Shown: one piece after another, positions 20,801 through 34,574 of the stretch
How the letters are laid out: the number at the start of each line of letters is the position of its first letter
How positions within the stretch are numbered: position 1 is the stretch's first letter
Origin: Monoplex corrugatus
Taxonomy: Eukaryota > Mollusca > Gastropoda > Littorinimorpha > Ranellidae
Reading direction: 5' to 3'
DNA: 64,000 nucleotides
Assembly (NCBI GenBank): GCA_030674185.1
Contig: JAPXFY010000015.1
Span: 26,398,543-26,462,542 of the forward strand
The notes under the pieces: generated by a model
Told to the model about the DNA's origin: nothing
The model's input: only the letters and a program-made list of their open reading frames with translations
Databases searched by the model: none
Position numbers and translations under genes: made by a program

Positions 20801-23800
20801 GGTCAGTCTGTTAGTCGGTTGGTCTGTTAGTTGGTCAGTCTGTTAGTTGGTTGGTCTGTTAGTTGGTCAGTATGTTGGTCGGTCATTTAGTTGGTCAGTC
20901 TGTTGGTTAGTCAGTCTGTTTCTTGGTTGGTCTGTTAGTTAGTCGACCTGTTAGTAGGTTGGTCATTTAGCTGGTCAGTCTGTTGGTTAGTCAGTCTGTT
21001 AGTTGATTGGTCTGTTAGTTGGTCAGCTTGTTTGTTGGTTCTGTTTGTTGGTTCTGTTTGTTGGTTGGTCTGTTAGTTGGTAAGTCTGTTAGTTGGTTGG
21101 TCATTTAGCTGGTCAGTCTGTTAGTTGGTCAGTCTGTTAGTTGGTCAGTCTGTTAGTTGGTCAGTCTATTGGTTGGTCTGTTAGTTGGTTGGTCTGTTAG
21201 TTGGTCAGTCTGTTAGTTTGGTCAGTCTGTTAGTTGGTCGGTCTGTTGGTTGGTCTGTTAGTTGGACAGTCTGTTAGTTGGTCGGTCTGTTATTTGGCTG
21301 GTCTGTTAGTTGGTTGGTCTGTTAGTTGGTTTGTCTGTTAGTTGGACAGTCTGTTAGTTGGTCGGTCTGTTATTTGGCTGGTCTGTTAGTTAGTCGGTCT
21401 GTTAGTTAGTTGGTCTGTTAGTTGGTTGGTCTGTTAGTTGGTTGGTCTGTTAATTGGCTGGTCTGTTAGTTAGTTGGTCTGTTAGTTGGTCAGTCTGTTA
21501 GTTGGTCAGTCTGTTAGTTGGTCAGTCTGTTAGTTGGTTGATTTGTTAGTTGGTTGGTCTGTTAGTTGGTCAATCTATTAGTTGGTCGGTCTGTTAATTG
21601 GCTGGTCTGTTAGTTGGTCTGTTAGTTGGTTGGTCTGTTAGTTGGTCAGTCTGTTGGTCAGTCTGTTAGTTGGTCAGTCTGTTAGTTGGTTGGTTTGTTA
21701 GTCGGTTGGTCAGTCTGTTAGTTGGTCAGTCTGTTAGTTGGTTGGTTTGTTAGTTGGTTGGTCGGTCTGTTAGTTGGTCAGTCTGTTAGTTGGTCAGTCT
21801 GTTAGTTGGTTGGTTTGTTAGTTGGTTGGTCAGTCTGTTAGTTGGCCAGTCTGTTAGTTGGTCAGTCTATTAGTTGATTGGTCAGTCTGTTAGTTGGTTG
21901 GTCAGTCTGTTAGTTGGTTGGTCTGTTAGTTGGTCAGTCTGTTGGTTGGTCTGTTAGTCTAGTTGGTCAGTCTGTTAGTTGGTCAGTCTGTCAGTTGGTT
22001 AGTTTGTTGGTTGGTTGGTCTGTTAGTTAGTTGGTCTGTTAGTTGGTTGGTCTGTTAGTTGGTTGGTCTGTTAGTTGGTTGGTCTGTTAGTTGGTTGGTC
22101 TGTTAGTTGGTTGGTCTGTTAGTTGGTCAGTCTGTTAGTTGGTCGGTCTGTCAGTTGGTTAGTTTGTTGGTTGGTTGGTCAGTCTGTTAGTCGGTTGGTC
22201 TGTTAGTTGGTTGGTCTGTTAGTTGGTTGGTCTGTTAGTTGGTCAGTATGTTGGTCGGTCATTTAGTTGGTCAGTCTGTTTGTTGGTCAGTCTGTTAGTT
22301 GGTCAGTCTTTAGTTGGTTGGTCAATCTGTTAGTTGGTTGGTCTGTTAGTTGGTCAGTGTGTTAGTTGTTTGGTCTGTTAGTTGGTCAGTCTGTTGGTCA
22401 GTCTATTAGTTGGTTGGTCTGTTGGTTGGTCTGTTAGTTGGTCAGTCTGTTTGTTGGTCAGTCTGTTGTTTGGTCTGTCAGTTGGTTGGTCTGTTAGTTG
22501 GTTGGTCAGTCTGTTAGTTGGTTGGTCTGTTAGTTGGTCAGTCTGTTAGTTGGTTGGTCTGTTTGTTGGTCAGTCTGTTTGTTGGTCAGTCTGTTAGTTG
22601 GTTGGTCTGTTAGTTGGTTGGTCAGTCAGTTGGTTGGTCTGTTAGTTGGTCAGTCTGTTAGTTGTTTGGTATGTTAGTTGGTCAGTCTGTTGGTTGGTCT
22701 GTTAGTTGGTCAGTATGTTGGTCGGTCATTTAGTTGGTCAGTCTGTTGGTCAGTCTGTTAGTTGGTTGGTCTATTAGTTTGGTCGGTCTGTTAGTTGGTC
22801 GGTCTGTTGGTCAGCCTGTTAGTTGGTCGGTCTGTCTGTTGGTCTGGCTGGCTGTTGGTCAGTCTGTTGGTCAGTCTGTTTGTTGGTCAGTCTGTTAGTT
22901 GGTTTTTCTGTTCGTTAGTCTGTTATTTGATTTATCTGTTAGTTGGTCGGTATGTTAGTTGGTCAGTCTGTTTGTTGGTCAGTCTTTTAGTTGGTTGGTC
23001 TGTTAGTTGGTTGGTCTGTTAGTTGGTTGGTCTGTTAGTTGGTCAGTCTTTTAGTTGGTCAGTCTTTTAGTTGGTTGGTCTGTTAGTTGGTTAGTCTTTT
23101 GGTCAGTCTATTAGTTGGTCAGTCTTTTGGTCAGTCTGTTAGTTGGTCAGTCTGTTTGTTGGTCAGTGTGTTAGTTGGTTTTTCTGTTCATTAGTCTGTT
23201 ATTTGATTTATCTGTTAGTTGGTCGGTCTGTTAGTTGGTCAGTCTGTTGGTCAGTCTTTTGGTCAGTCTGTTAGTTGGTCAGTCTTTTGGTCAGTCTGTT
23301 AGTTGGTCAGTCTGTTGGTCAGTCTGTTAGTTGGTCAGTCTTTTGGTTGGTCTGTTTGTTGGTCAGTCTGTTAGTTGGTTTATGTTAGTTGGTCAGTCTG
23401 TTCGTTGGTTGGTTTGTTTGTTGGTCAGTCTGTTAGTTGGTCAGTCTGTTAGTTGGTTTATGTTAGTTGGTCAGTCTGTTCGTTGGTTGGTTTGTTTGTT
23501 AGTCAGTTTGTTTGTTGGTCAGTCTGTTCGTTGGTTGGTTTGTTTGTTAGTCAGTTTGTTTGTTGGTCAGTCTGTTAGTTGGTTAGTCTGTTAGTTGGTC
23601 GGCTGTAACTTGGTTGATCAGTTAGTTGGTATTGGTCGGTCTGTTTGTTGGTCAGTCTTTTAGACAATGTATTAGTTGACTGGTCACTCAGTTGGTTGAT
23701 TTGTTAGTTAGCCGGTCATGTGGCTGGCAAGTTCTTTTTTTAGTTATTTGATCAGTTTGTCACTTGCTCTCAGTTAGTTGATCAGTCAGTTAATCAGTCA

Positions 23801-24125
23801 GCCAGTTGGTCTACTAATTAATTGGTCGGTCGGTTTATCAGTTATCTGTTTCTTAGTTAGTTGATTGGTAAGTTAGTTCATCAGTCAGTTGGTTACTCGG
23901 GTAGTTAGTGGTGGGTCAGTCAGTTGATCAGTTTTGTAATCTGGTCAGCTAGTTGATTAGTTGTTCAGTTGGTTGGTTGGTTAACTGGTAGGCTAATTGG
24001 GTTGTTCGTCAGTTAGTTGGTTGGCTACTTGGTTGGTCAGTTAGTTGACGGTTAGTTAGTTGGTCAGATAGTTGTTGGTTTAGTTGTTTGGTTATTTAGA
24101 CGGTCGATCAGTTATTTGTGATTTT
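17842..24125 (+). repeat. 6.3-kb array in 4-base phase, 16-bp higher-order unit
   Basis: Almost every 4-mer in register begins with GT, mainly GTTA, GTTG, GTCA and GTCT. The commonest order gives the 16-bp unit GTTAGTTGGTCAGTCT, with 12-bp and 20-bp variants. The centre (about 19.8-23.6 kb) is the most regular and both flanks are more diverged. The plus strand is extremely G/T-rich. Short open frames are by-products. Confidence 0.95.
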
Positions 24126-24147
24126 TAACTGTTCAGAGATCTGCGCA

Positions 24148-24199
24148 CACACACACACATACACGTAAACACATATACATGCACACACACACACACACA

Positions 24200-24241
<42 letters not shown>
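24148..24241 (+). repeat. CA microsatellite
   Basis: CA repeats with one CACCACA interruption, directly after the 4-base array. Confidence 0.9.
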
Positions 24242-24242
<1 letters not shown>

Positions 24243-24589
24243 AAGAGATAGATGGACAGAGGGAGAGAGTTGGAAAAAAAGTATTCCAAATCACTGCAGA
24301 CTGTTTCAACACAAAAGAAAAGCCAGAGACCAACGAATGTTCTCATCTATGTTTATTTCCTGTGGGTCATACATAACTTCAACTGAACGTCCACGTTTAG
24401 AAAGGCAGCTGCAGATTTAATCAGTTCCTCACCAGAATGAATGCAACAACCGCAAATGAACATGCCGCACAATACCAACACCTAACCTGAATCTGGTATG
24501 TACATCGGATCAAAGACACAGCAACTCCAGCAAAATCTATCATGAATCTACACACAAAATCCCAATCGCATCAAACACAGCAATGATCA

Positions 24590-25022
24590 ACTACATAAAT
24601 CATCATTATCCTCCTCAATTTACATCAGGACCCATTTGAAGAGAAAAAAGCAGTTACATAAATCATCATTATCCTCCTGAATTTACATCAGGTCCCATTT
24701 GAAGAGAAAAAATCAGTTACATAAATCATCATTATCCTCCTGAATTTACATCAGGTACCATTTGAAGAGAAAAAATCGGTTACATAAATCATCATTATCC
24801 TCCTCAATTTAGATCAGGACCCATTTGAACAGAAAAAAATCAATTACATAAATCTTCATTATACTCTTCAATTTACATTAGGGCCCATTTGAAGAGAGAA
24901 AAATCATTTACATAAATTATCATTATCCTCTTCAATATACAGTAGGGCCCATTTGAAGAGAAAACAGTTACATAAATCATCATTATCCTTTTCAATTTAC
25001 AACAGGGCCCATTTGATGAGAG
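24590..25022 (+). repeat. 62-bp minisatellite
   Basis: About seven units beginning TTACATAAATCATCATTATC and containing CCCATTTGAAGAGAAAAAA, with a measured spacing of 62 bp between successive copies of ATCATCATT. Divergence increases to the right. Confidence 0.88.
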
Positions 25023-25780
25023 AAACAAAACTAACCCCCGTCAATAACCACCAACGTATTTACTGACCTGAACAGAGGGTGCTCATCGGAATCAACGTAG
25101 GATCATCAATGATTTGACAATTACTACGCATGTAAAGACCAAACACTCAAATACAAACACGAATATGCCATCTATCACGGTCATCTTCAGAACACACAAA
25201 CAAACATTGTTGTTTACACAAAACTTAACACTAACGAAACAAATCCTGTGTTACAACATATCTGCCACAAAAGGTGCATACAGTGGGATTAAACCAGAAC
25301 ATGCAAACAAACCAACAAACTCTCAACAAAACAAAACACACTAATAACTCGTCAACTTCTGTCAATGTTCCGGTAGCAAATCAACAATATGTAAACACAC
25401 CAGAGTAAAAAATCCATACCTACTTTTCAAGTCAAGCTTACAATGACACACGCGGGCTGAACACAAACAGTTCTGGATTGGTTTGACTATAATCAAACAC
25501 TCCTTCGAAGAAAAAGCATTCTAAATCATAATCTCCGTTTGTCTTTCCTGGAACGAATACACAACTTCTAGGATAACATACACCCACATTGATAATAGTC
25601 ATCGACATTCAATATGACGAATATAGGGCACAAGGTGCAAAGAAGATCTAGTTTCTGTACAAGTAAAGCTTGTTACTGCCATCGCCGTCCATGGAGAAAC
25701 GATTAAAGCAGTCATCTTGAATCAGAAAGCCAAATACGTATTTGATAAGACGAAATTTGATAAGACAAAAACAGAACCAC

Positions 25781-25811
<31 letters not shown>

Positions 25812-27020
25812 TTCAATATAATGGCCATCATCATCATCTTCAATGACAAAAACATCATTAACAAGAATAATAATAATAGGCACCCATCCATCGTAAGATA
25901 AGCCCATGGTAAAATGAACTACTCGAACACGCACATTTTGATGAACTGTTTACATTTACACACACACAGCACAGCATAATACACACTATGACCATGCAAC
26001 TTAAAGTACTGGCTTTACTATTATCTAATCTGGAATCAACTTGAACTGTTTAACTGTTTTTAATGGACAGTTGAAGCCTCTTGAGAGACTTCTGAAAATA
26101 TGCTATCAAATGGTGCCATTTAATTTAATGAAGAAAATATGTCCGAACCAGACTAGGCTCAAATCCATCGTCCAACAGCAGCTTAAGCTGCAATGTTCAC
26201 TGCTCATCATCTTGCACAATTTGCACACCGTGCACAATTATGACCAAAAGCTTTACACACACACACATATACGCTCACACACACACACACTCTCGCCCCC
26301 ATTTTCATACAAATCACACACAAAAAATAAGACAATGCAATACATAATTAAATGCAGCTCATCAATCAACACATATTACTGTGTAAACTCGCAGTTGCAC
26401 CGATATTAAATGACAACAAACACATCTCAGTGCCACAGCCACAAAACCCTTATTGCAACACATCAAAATCAATGTGAATCAATACTGGAAAGGTGTAATT
26501 CATAGTGTCTGCAAATCCTTTTGTAATAATCTGTTATGAATAACAAAAATCTGTATACAGAATAATTTGTATCGATACAAGGTTAAGTGTGTCCAGGATA
26601 AGGAAAGTCCTGCACCACGGATAATACACTGTATTACAAATACTGTAAAAGAGATACAACAGAAAGTAGTCATCTTGGAGTAACAAGTCCACCATCTAAC
26701 AAGAGGGAATTTCTCAGCAAACATGCTTCTGTGAAACTGAGTATGTCTTCTGTGAAGCTGATAATCCATATGTTCAAAAATCATAAACATATATTCACAT
26801 ATATTCTCACAAAATGGGACATAGACATGGGAACATGATTTTTTAATTACAAGATGCACATGTGATGAACAAAGGACACTCACTAGACTCTGCCACAGGT
26901 TTTCTGTGGTAAATTGACAATCATCATCATCATTACAATAATAATAGTAATAATAATAATAATAATATAACAATAATGATAATAATACTAACAACACTAA
27001 CAACAACAATAATAGGAACA

Positions 27021-27066
<46 letters not shown>

Positions 27067-27800
27067 CCCCTTATATGGTGTAGTCCATTAAGAGAACGCT
27101 CGTTGTACTTTACATTCAAGGGAGGTAGGCATGTGAGAAGGTTGCCATGTCAACACACCAATGCAATACAAACACAGACAGATACCCACACAAATACACC
27201 AACACAGCATAAACACATTCATCAAAAACAACAACAGATCAAAGAATGAAACTAGAAATAAGAGGTGGTAGTGATATCAGTAAAAAAAAAACGTATGGAA
27301 GAAAAACGCTAAATCACCTCACAGTCTTTCTGACATAAACACACAGGAAAGCAAACACAGATACAAATATTCTACATATAACACGCATACACATACGCAC
27401 ATCAGGAGGGTGGTGGGGGGGGGGGGGGGGGTTACTGGATTTATACAGCAGCAACAGACAATGCTACAACCGTATACACAAAAGGTACATAAGGAAGAAA
27501 AAAAATATATATATATATACACACACATGAAAACACATACAAACACCCACATCCACAAATATCCACACCCATAGACAGGCATACACATACATAAACACTC
27601 GCATACACTGCGCACACACACATATACATAACACACATACATACATACATACAAACAGCTGGACTGGATGCCACATAAATTGAAGCTGTAGTTTACTGCC
27701 TCTTTTAAGTGGTCGGCAAACAATGCAAACATGAGTGCGCACATGCACATGCGCTGCATACAAAGTAGACATAAACAAACACATACAGAAAACTCAACTG
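25023..27800. other. Gene-free AT-rich stretch with small microsatellites
   Basis: I see no supported gene. There are ATC repeats at 25781-25810, an ATA/ATT patch near 26930-26980, an ATG array at 27022-27064 and a G run at 27415-27431. The open frames here are of low complexity. Confidence 0.5.
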
Positions 27801-27806
27801 GTAACT

Positions 27807-27970
27807 CAGTTTCAGTTTCAGTTTCTTAAGATGACGTCTCTGAGCTCGGAATGAATTCCATATGCACTAACGTCACAGGTGCCACATGTATGGTGATCAC
27901 TGAACAAGCCTTTAGCCTCACATAAAACCCATGAGCTGGCCAGGTCCTGAGGCCCTACCTAGACAATGTT
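27807..27970 (-). mobile_element. Dispersed retroposon with ACTGAA-type tail, copy D
   Basis: This is a minus-strand copy of the same family. The tail appears on the plus strand as CAGTTTCAGTTTCAGTTTC at the left. The body includes GGAATGAATTCCATATGCAC and GCTGGCCAGGTCCTGAGG. Confidence 0.7.
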
Positions 27971-28435
27971 TTACCTAGTCTATGTTTTATACTGGTATTT
28001 TATCAGCCTACCAATGGAATAATCTTGGTCACATGTAAATGACAAGTGTGTACCTTACCTTCAAAAAAGAAACATAAAGTAAATAAATAAACAATGAAAG
28101 CTCTGATTCACAACAGAACTGGCTATTCTGTATAAACTCATCTCGCATGACAGAACCGGCCCTCAAAAGCGACATTCAGTTCGTATTAGTTTATACTCTG
28201 ACAAAACTTTACCTTCTTTAATTGATTAAAAGCATGGTCATAACTTCCATAGTAAAACTTCTGATATCATCGCTCTCATCCGACCACTTCACCGACTTTC
28301 CCACGATTTTTCTTGAGTTTTATATTTCTAAGTCCTATAGTGTTGCCCCACCCCCCAGTGAAACTAGTGACTGAACAAAAGAATGAATGAATGTTGGCAC
28401 ACAAAAACATGACCAACATCAGTCTGTCTAGAAGT

Positions 28436-28699
28436 CATTGTCATCATCATCATCATCATGTGCCCTGCAGCATGGCGTTGGTGATCATGGCCCTCCACAC
28501 GAATCTATCCCTGTCGCTGCAAGTACATCTTCCACCCTCTCTGTTCTCAGCTACCCTGCAAGTCCATTCAATATTTTCTCCCTGGGACTACCTGGTGTTC
28601 TCTTTCCCTCCAGCTTTCCTGTTGTAACCAGGTGCTTTAATTCCCCTTTCCTCATAAAATGTCCTATAAATGTTGTTTGTCTTTTCTTATCTTCTCTGG
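28436..28699 (-). mobile_element. RTE-like retrotransposon, 5'-truncated copy 4
   Basis: This 264-bp minus-strand copy of the RTE 3' end has its tail (ATC repeats on the plus strand) at the left. It is flanked by the 8-bp duplication CTAGAAGT at 28428-28435 and 28700-28707. Confidence 0.85.
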
Positions 28700-29130
28700 C
28701 TAGAAGTACTGATATAAAAGTGGTCAGAGTAAATAAAATCACATCACATCTTGATTCTATTTCAATTCTCTTATTTCTCTGAAATTTTCCCAAATTTGTA
28801 ACAGTTCTAATACTCAGCTACAACCCACTGACATACTCAGCTACAACCCACTGTTAACTACAACCTACTGCTACAGAATCTGTTTTTCCTTCAACAGTCA
28901 AAAACTCATCATAATGTCACATGCAAATATACTTAAAGCAGTCTAAGAAAAATAAACCCACATCTGTGTAAAAAAAATCATAAATGTATAGTAGTATTTA
29001 GTGCAAATAACGCATATAAACAACAGCAGTATCTCCATTCACTAAGCCTATGGCACTATATATACACAACACAGACTTGGAATAAAACGAATCGAAAGCA
29101 AAACCCCCACAGCTGAGACAGTATCTGCTA

Positions 29131-29210
29131 TTAACCTTTTCACTCCTTCACACTGTCCACTGCTTTCTGTGAAGACACTGGTGGGTACTGTCAGGGAGTG
29201 AAGAGGTTAA
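29131..29210. mobile_element. Solo palindromic TTAA miniature element
   Basis: This is an 80-bp imperfect palindrome from TTAACCTTTTCACTCC to AGGGAGTGAAGAGGTTAA. It is related to the inner element of the nested copies and stands alone. Confidence 0.65.
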
Positions 29211-30659
29211 GCAGACCACTACAAAGCTATTATCTCTTTCCCAAAGACCTGTGGTATGAAATGTCAGAAGCACATCAGTGTATGACAACAGGCTAGGAAT
29301 GCTATAGTCTGTGTATACAATACTTGTGACTCATGAACTAGGAATGCTTTTGTTATGCTTGGTACATCCAACATGTCATCAAACCATACAGCAACTAGAC
29401 ATTTGCAGTGACAAACTATATGCCATACATACATTTATACAAACTATATGCCATACATATGTTTACACAAACTACACATACAAAACTCACACAAGCAATT
29501 CATCAATCCATATACCACCAAAAAGCAAGATCACTGCATGTTACAAACACTTCAAACAAGACAGACACAAACAACAAAATCAACAAGCAAATACACATTC
29601 CAACTAACAATGAACGTAACAGTAAACAAACAATTCAAAACAAATGCCAACAACAAACAAAACAAATGCCAGCAACTCCACTGTAACGTCTGCCATTATC
29701 ACACACTGTTTTCACAAAGAAACACACGCATACAGGTTTCATATACAGGCACCTCACCCATTCACACCGATGTAGTACTTTAGCCCTGAAAATTGTAGGC
29801 CTACATGGTCAATATGACAGCACATTTATCCTATTTGTTCCCTTGCATACAATCAGTACTTCTTTCACGCTGGTATTTTATTTCCTTCCTTCTGAAAAAG
29901 CATGGTACTTAGTACACACATGTAGGAGGTTCAACACAAAACAATTCTGAAACAAGATGACAAACCCAAATAAATAACAGCATACAAACTGAAAAACAAG
30001 ATGACAAACCCAAAATAACAACAGCATACTGACAAGACTGTAAAATGTAATATTACGATCAAATGAGCATCTCAGTACAAACACAGCAGATGCAATAACA
30101 ACAGGAAACCAAGACAGGATTTCACATCCGAATTAGCTTAAAACTGTGGTTACACTAAATGTATACTACATTGTGTGTTATATTCTGTGAGTTCCTATCT
30201 AATCCAAAGGAACTCGATACCTGTCACAAAGTTTAACAAACATACAATAAAAAAAAAACTGCTTTCAGAGGAGATACAACCACAGAGTCAGGTGTGCACA
30301 CACAACATTGTAAATCCACTTTAAGTGCAATCAGTCAATTTCAAGGCACGCAAATGATATGCGAAACAGAGTGATTGTCATTAACAGTTGTACAAAACAT
30401 CTTGGGATATTGCACACATACTTGTTACCATCCTCTCCACAATGAAAATAGTGGGTTTACATAATAGATCGAAACAAATTGTGCAATGTTATTTTAGGGA
30501 AAACGATTCAATTCTAAAATTTCATTTTGTTCCAGTTACACAGGTTAAGTGGAAATTGTTAGTACTTGTCTTTGGGGGTTTTTGTTTTGCATTTGTTTTT
30601 GGGTTTTTTGTTTTTGTTTTTTCTTGTCACAACAGATGAAATTCTGGCTGCTCCAAGAA

Positions 30660-30962
30660 GAGAATGTGTTGCCACAGTGCCAAGCAATTAATTTTTTCTT
30701 CCTCTCTGTACATGCATGTATTTCAGTTTACCTACAGAATTTTGCCAGGGACAACTCCTTTCGTCACTGTGGGATCTTTAACATGTGCTGAATGCATTCT
30801 GACCCAAGATCCTAGTTTATCATTGGAAAGACTAGCACCTTGACCAACACTTAAGATCTAGAGAAGAGGGGAGAAATATCCCACAGCGATCTGTGATCTG
30901 GACCTGGGTTTCTTGCATCCTAAGCGAACACTTTAGCCACAAGGTCACAGACTCCACTCCAG
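30660..30962 (-). mobile_element. tRNA-derived SINE, minus strand
   Basis: The minus strand starts with a tRNA-like head. A box-A-like TGGCTAAAGTGTTCGC (30939-30924) is followed about 20 bp later by a box-B-like GGTCCAGATC (30904-30895). The body contains ACATGTTAAAGATCCCACAG and TTGTCCCTGGCAAAATTCTG, which resemble a widespread molluscan SINE body as I remember it. The promoter boxes are degraded. Confidence 0.6.
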
Positions 30963-31006
30963 ATTCAATATATGCAATAAAAGGGTGAAGGAAGTTAGAC
31001 AATATA

Positions 31007-31750
31007 ATAAAGCAGTGGTAACAGAACAGTGTTACAGCAGTAGTGATAGTAAGAACTGATATTAACGTGGTAACAGAACAGTGTTACAGCAGTAGTGATA
31101 GTAAGAACTGATAGTAACGTGGTAACAGAACAGTGTAATAGCAGTAGTAACAGTGCAGTAAGAACTGATAGCAACGTAGTAACAGAACAGTGTTACAGCA
31201 GTAGTGATAGTAAGAACTGATAGCAACGTGGTAACAGAACAGTGTTACAGCAGTAGTAACAGTAAGAACTGATAGTAACATGGTAACAGAACAGTGTAAT
31301 AGCAGTAGTGATAGTAAGAACTGATAATAATGTCATAACAGAACAGTGTAATAGCAGTAGTGACAGTAAGAACTGATAATAATGTCATAACAGAACAGTG
31401 TAATAGCAGTAGTGACAGTAAGAACTGATAATAATGTCATAACAGAACAGTGTAATAGCAGTAGTGACAGTAAGAACTGATAATAATGTCGTAACAGAAC
31501 AGTGTAATAGCAGTAGTGACAGTAAGAACTGATAATAATGTCATAATAAAACAGTGTAATAGCAGTAGCGACAGTAAGAACTGATAATATTGTCGTAACA
31601 GAACAGTGTAATAGCAGTAGTGACAGTAAGAACTGATAATAATGTCGTAACAGAACAGTGTAATAGCAGTAGTGACAGTAAGAACTGATAATAATGTCGT
31701 AACAGAACAGTGTAATAGCAGTAGTGATAGTAAAAATTGATAGTAACAGT
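31007..31750 (+). repeat. 52-bp minisatellite
   Basis: About fourteen units containing GTAACAGAACAGTGTAATAG and AGTAAGAACTGATA at 52-bp spacing. The left units carry TAACGTG, the right ones AATAATGTC. The period is not a multiple of three, yet the minus strand stays open for 146 codons. That frame is a by-product. Confidence 0.92.
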
Positions 31751-31754
31751 ATTA

Positions 31755-32445
31755 CAGGTTGTGGAAGCAGCAATGGTGATGGTTGGTCATAGTACTTGTA
31801 ACAGTAGTAATATGGGGATGGTGGGGGTAATGGTGGTGGGGGCAGTAGTAGCAGTAATTGTACTTGTGGTGGTAGAAGCAGTTTGTATTAGAAGTTAGTA
31901 GTACTAATAACAATGTTGATGACGATGGTAGTAGCAGTTAGTGATAGCAAAAGTAGTGGTGGTGGTTATGGTAGTAGTAGTAGTGGTGGTGGTGGTGATG
32001 GTGTTGAGCTGATGCTGGTAGTAGTAGTGGTAGTTAGTAGTGGTGGTGGTGGTGGTGGTGGGTGGTGGTGGTGGTGGTGGTAGTGATTATTAGTAGTAAT
32101 AGTAGCAGTAGTGGTAGTAGTAGTAGGAGGAAGTAAATAGTAGTAGTGGAAGTACTAGTGATAAAAGTAGCAGCAGCAGCAGTAGTACAAACAGCAGTGG
32201 CAATCATGGTTATGGAGGTAGTGGTAGCAGAGTTGTTGTAGTAGTGGTGATGGCCATGGTGGCAATGATACAAGTCACCGAAGTACAATGGTAGTGCGGT
32301 GATAGCAGAGGTGGTGGAGGTAAAGAGGTGGTGGTGGTAGTGATGGGGCTAATAATAGCAGGAGTAGTGGCGGTGGTGGTGGTGGTGGTGATAGTAGAAG
32401 CAGTAATAGCAGCACGGTAGTGTTGATGGAGGTGGTTGGTGATAT
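31755..32445 (+). repeat. GTA/GTG-rich trinucleotide region
   Basis: An irregular mixture of GTA, GTG and GCA triplets, most regular at 32037-32080. It follows the 52-bp array directly. Confidence 0.85.
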
Positions 32446-33274
32446 ACTAAAATTATGACAGTCACGATAACGGCATTACTAATACCTGAAAAACGTCATC
32501 TCCAGCAATGGTTCAAGGATCAGGAAAGCAGGCCAGACACTAACTTGGTTTATGCCACAGTGATGAAACATCACAACATTCACAGGAAAACTGAAGGCCT
32601 TAGGGTTGCAAGTAAGAGTGTGCACATTCATGTGCCCTCCACCCCCCACCCCCACGACACACACTTACGCAGAACCACATAAGCTTGTTGAAAAGCATGT
32701 ATGTGGAAAGACATTTAATTCTAGAAATAATGCATAGAAGCTTCTTTCACATCCTACACAAGTATGGAGAAACCTGTTCATTAGTTGCTCTTCATTTTGC
32801 ACTGCTGTGTTTTGTATGGTCATTCTGTTGTTCTACAGGCAGAAACTGATTAAACACATAAGTTTTGAAAACATGCATATATCAGAAAAACAACAAGAAA
32901 TGTGATTAAAAATTTATACAATTGTTGTGTGAAGAGTCCATTCAGGGGAGACAAAAAAACTGTATGGTCACAAAGTGTTAAAACTAGATCCGACTAGTTC
33001 TAAAAGTAATACATTCAAAATCAGAGAATCAGCACAACAAGAAAATCAAACATTGCCATCTCCTATCATCTCTCCCCCTCAAAAATACACAGAATACACA
33101 CACACATGCGCGCGCACACACACACACACACACACATGCACACTCTAACTCAAACAAATATAACACAAATATAACAAAAACACAAGATGAAACATGTGAC
33201 ATGTATCGACATAAATTCAACACTTGTCATCACAATCAAAACTGTTTTGTATTACAATGGCACGTAAACCAAAA

Positions 33275-33308
<34 letters not shown>

Positions 33309-33840
33309 ACACACACACACATACACACACATACACACACACACACACCTCCCTCTCTGGTTGATGTGAAATATTTCCACTCTTCTTTCTTTAAAAAAAA
33401 AAAAAGGGGGAGATTATAAATGGGGAAAATTAAACATCATCATCAATTTTTTTTTTTTGAAATGATGAAAAATTAGTCATCAACTAACATAACTGAAAAA
33501 ATATTAAATGATTAACGTAGTGTGAGAAATAATACATTCAAAAGAAACGCTCAACAGAAGAACAACATTTACCAATTCACTCCATGGCTGCCTCATCTCA
33601 AAGCAAACAGAACTTCATATTTACCAGCTAAACTGTGTCATCTTTGGCATGCTTCGCCTGTTTAAAGCAGACTGAAGGAATGGATACAATGGAAATAGAT
33701 GTGCACCTTTCATTTATCCCAGATACTCTTTTCAAATACAGTCTCTTCTAAACACTCAGTATGACTTAGCTGCTATAGTGCTTCATCACAATCACACATT
33801 TAGAATGACTTAGCTGCTATAGTGCTTCATCACGCGCGCG

Positions 33841-33937
<97 letters not shown>

Positions 33938-34197
33938 ACACACACACATTCATTAAAAGAAACCATTAGCAGAACAATGTGTAACACAACTATCAATGGT
34001 TTGTGCCATCAATCCAATACTGTTTATGCCATCCAAACAGTAATACACACATGTGCATACACACACAAGTTTATGCATGCACACATACACAAATGCACCC
34101 TGTAAAATATATACAAACACAAATGGCCACATGCATGTACTTTTAAAATACATCACTTTGAATCAGTAATAATCAAAATACACATAACTGCACGACA

Positions 34198-34289
<92 letters not shown>

Positions 34290-34574
34290 ACCCCTTCACA
34301 ACAAACCCAAAACAACGAAGCTGGCAATACAGCAGTGATATTCTAAAAAAAAACTAGCAGCAATCGTACTATTTTACCCAACCTGATCTCGCTTTTACCT
34401 GAAGCTGATTTGCAACAAGAATGTGACTATTTTGATACACTAGACTATTATCTGTATGAGACCACATAAAATAAAACACACAGGAAATAAAAATAACTGT
34501 ACTGCTACATTCCCTGAGATACCAAAGCCTAATACATGTGGACCCACAACCTACATACAATACAGTTATATTCC

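Noticed and set aside
17842..24125. Telomere- or centromere-type satellite
   Set aside because: The unit does not contain a telomeric TTAGGG-type motif, and the irregular 12/16/20-bp composition is unlike a centromeric monomer. A local expansion is simpler.
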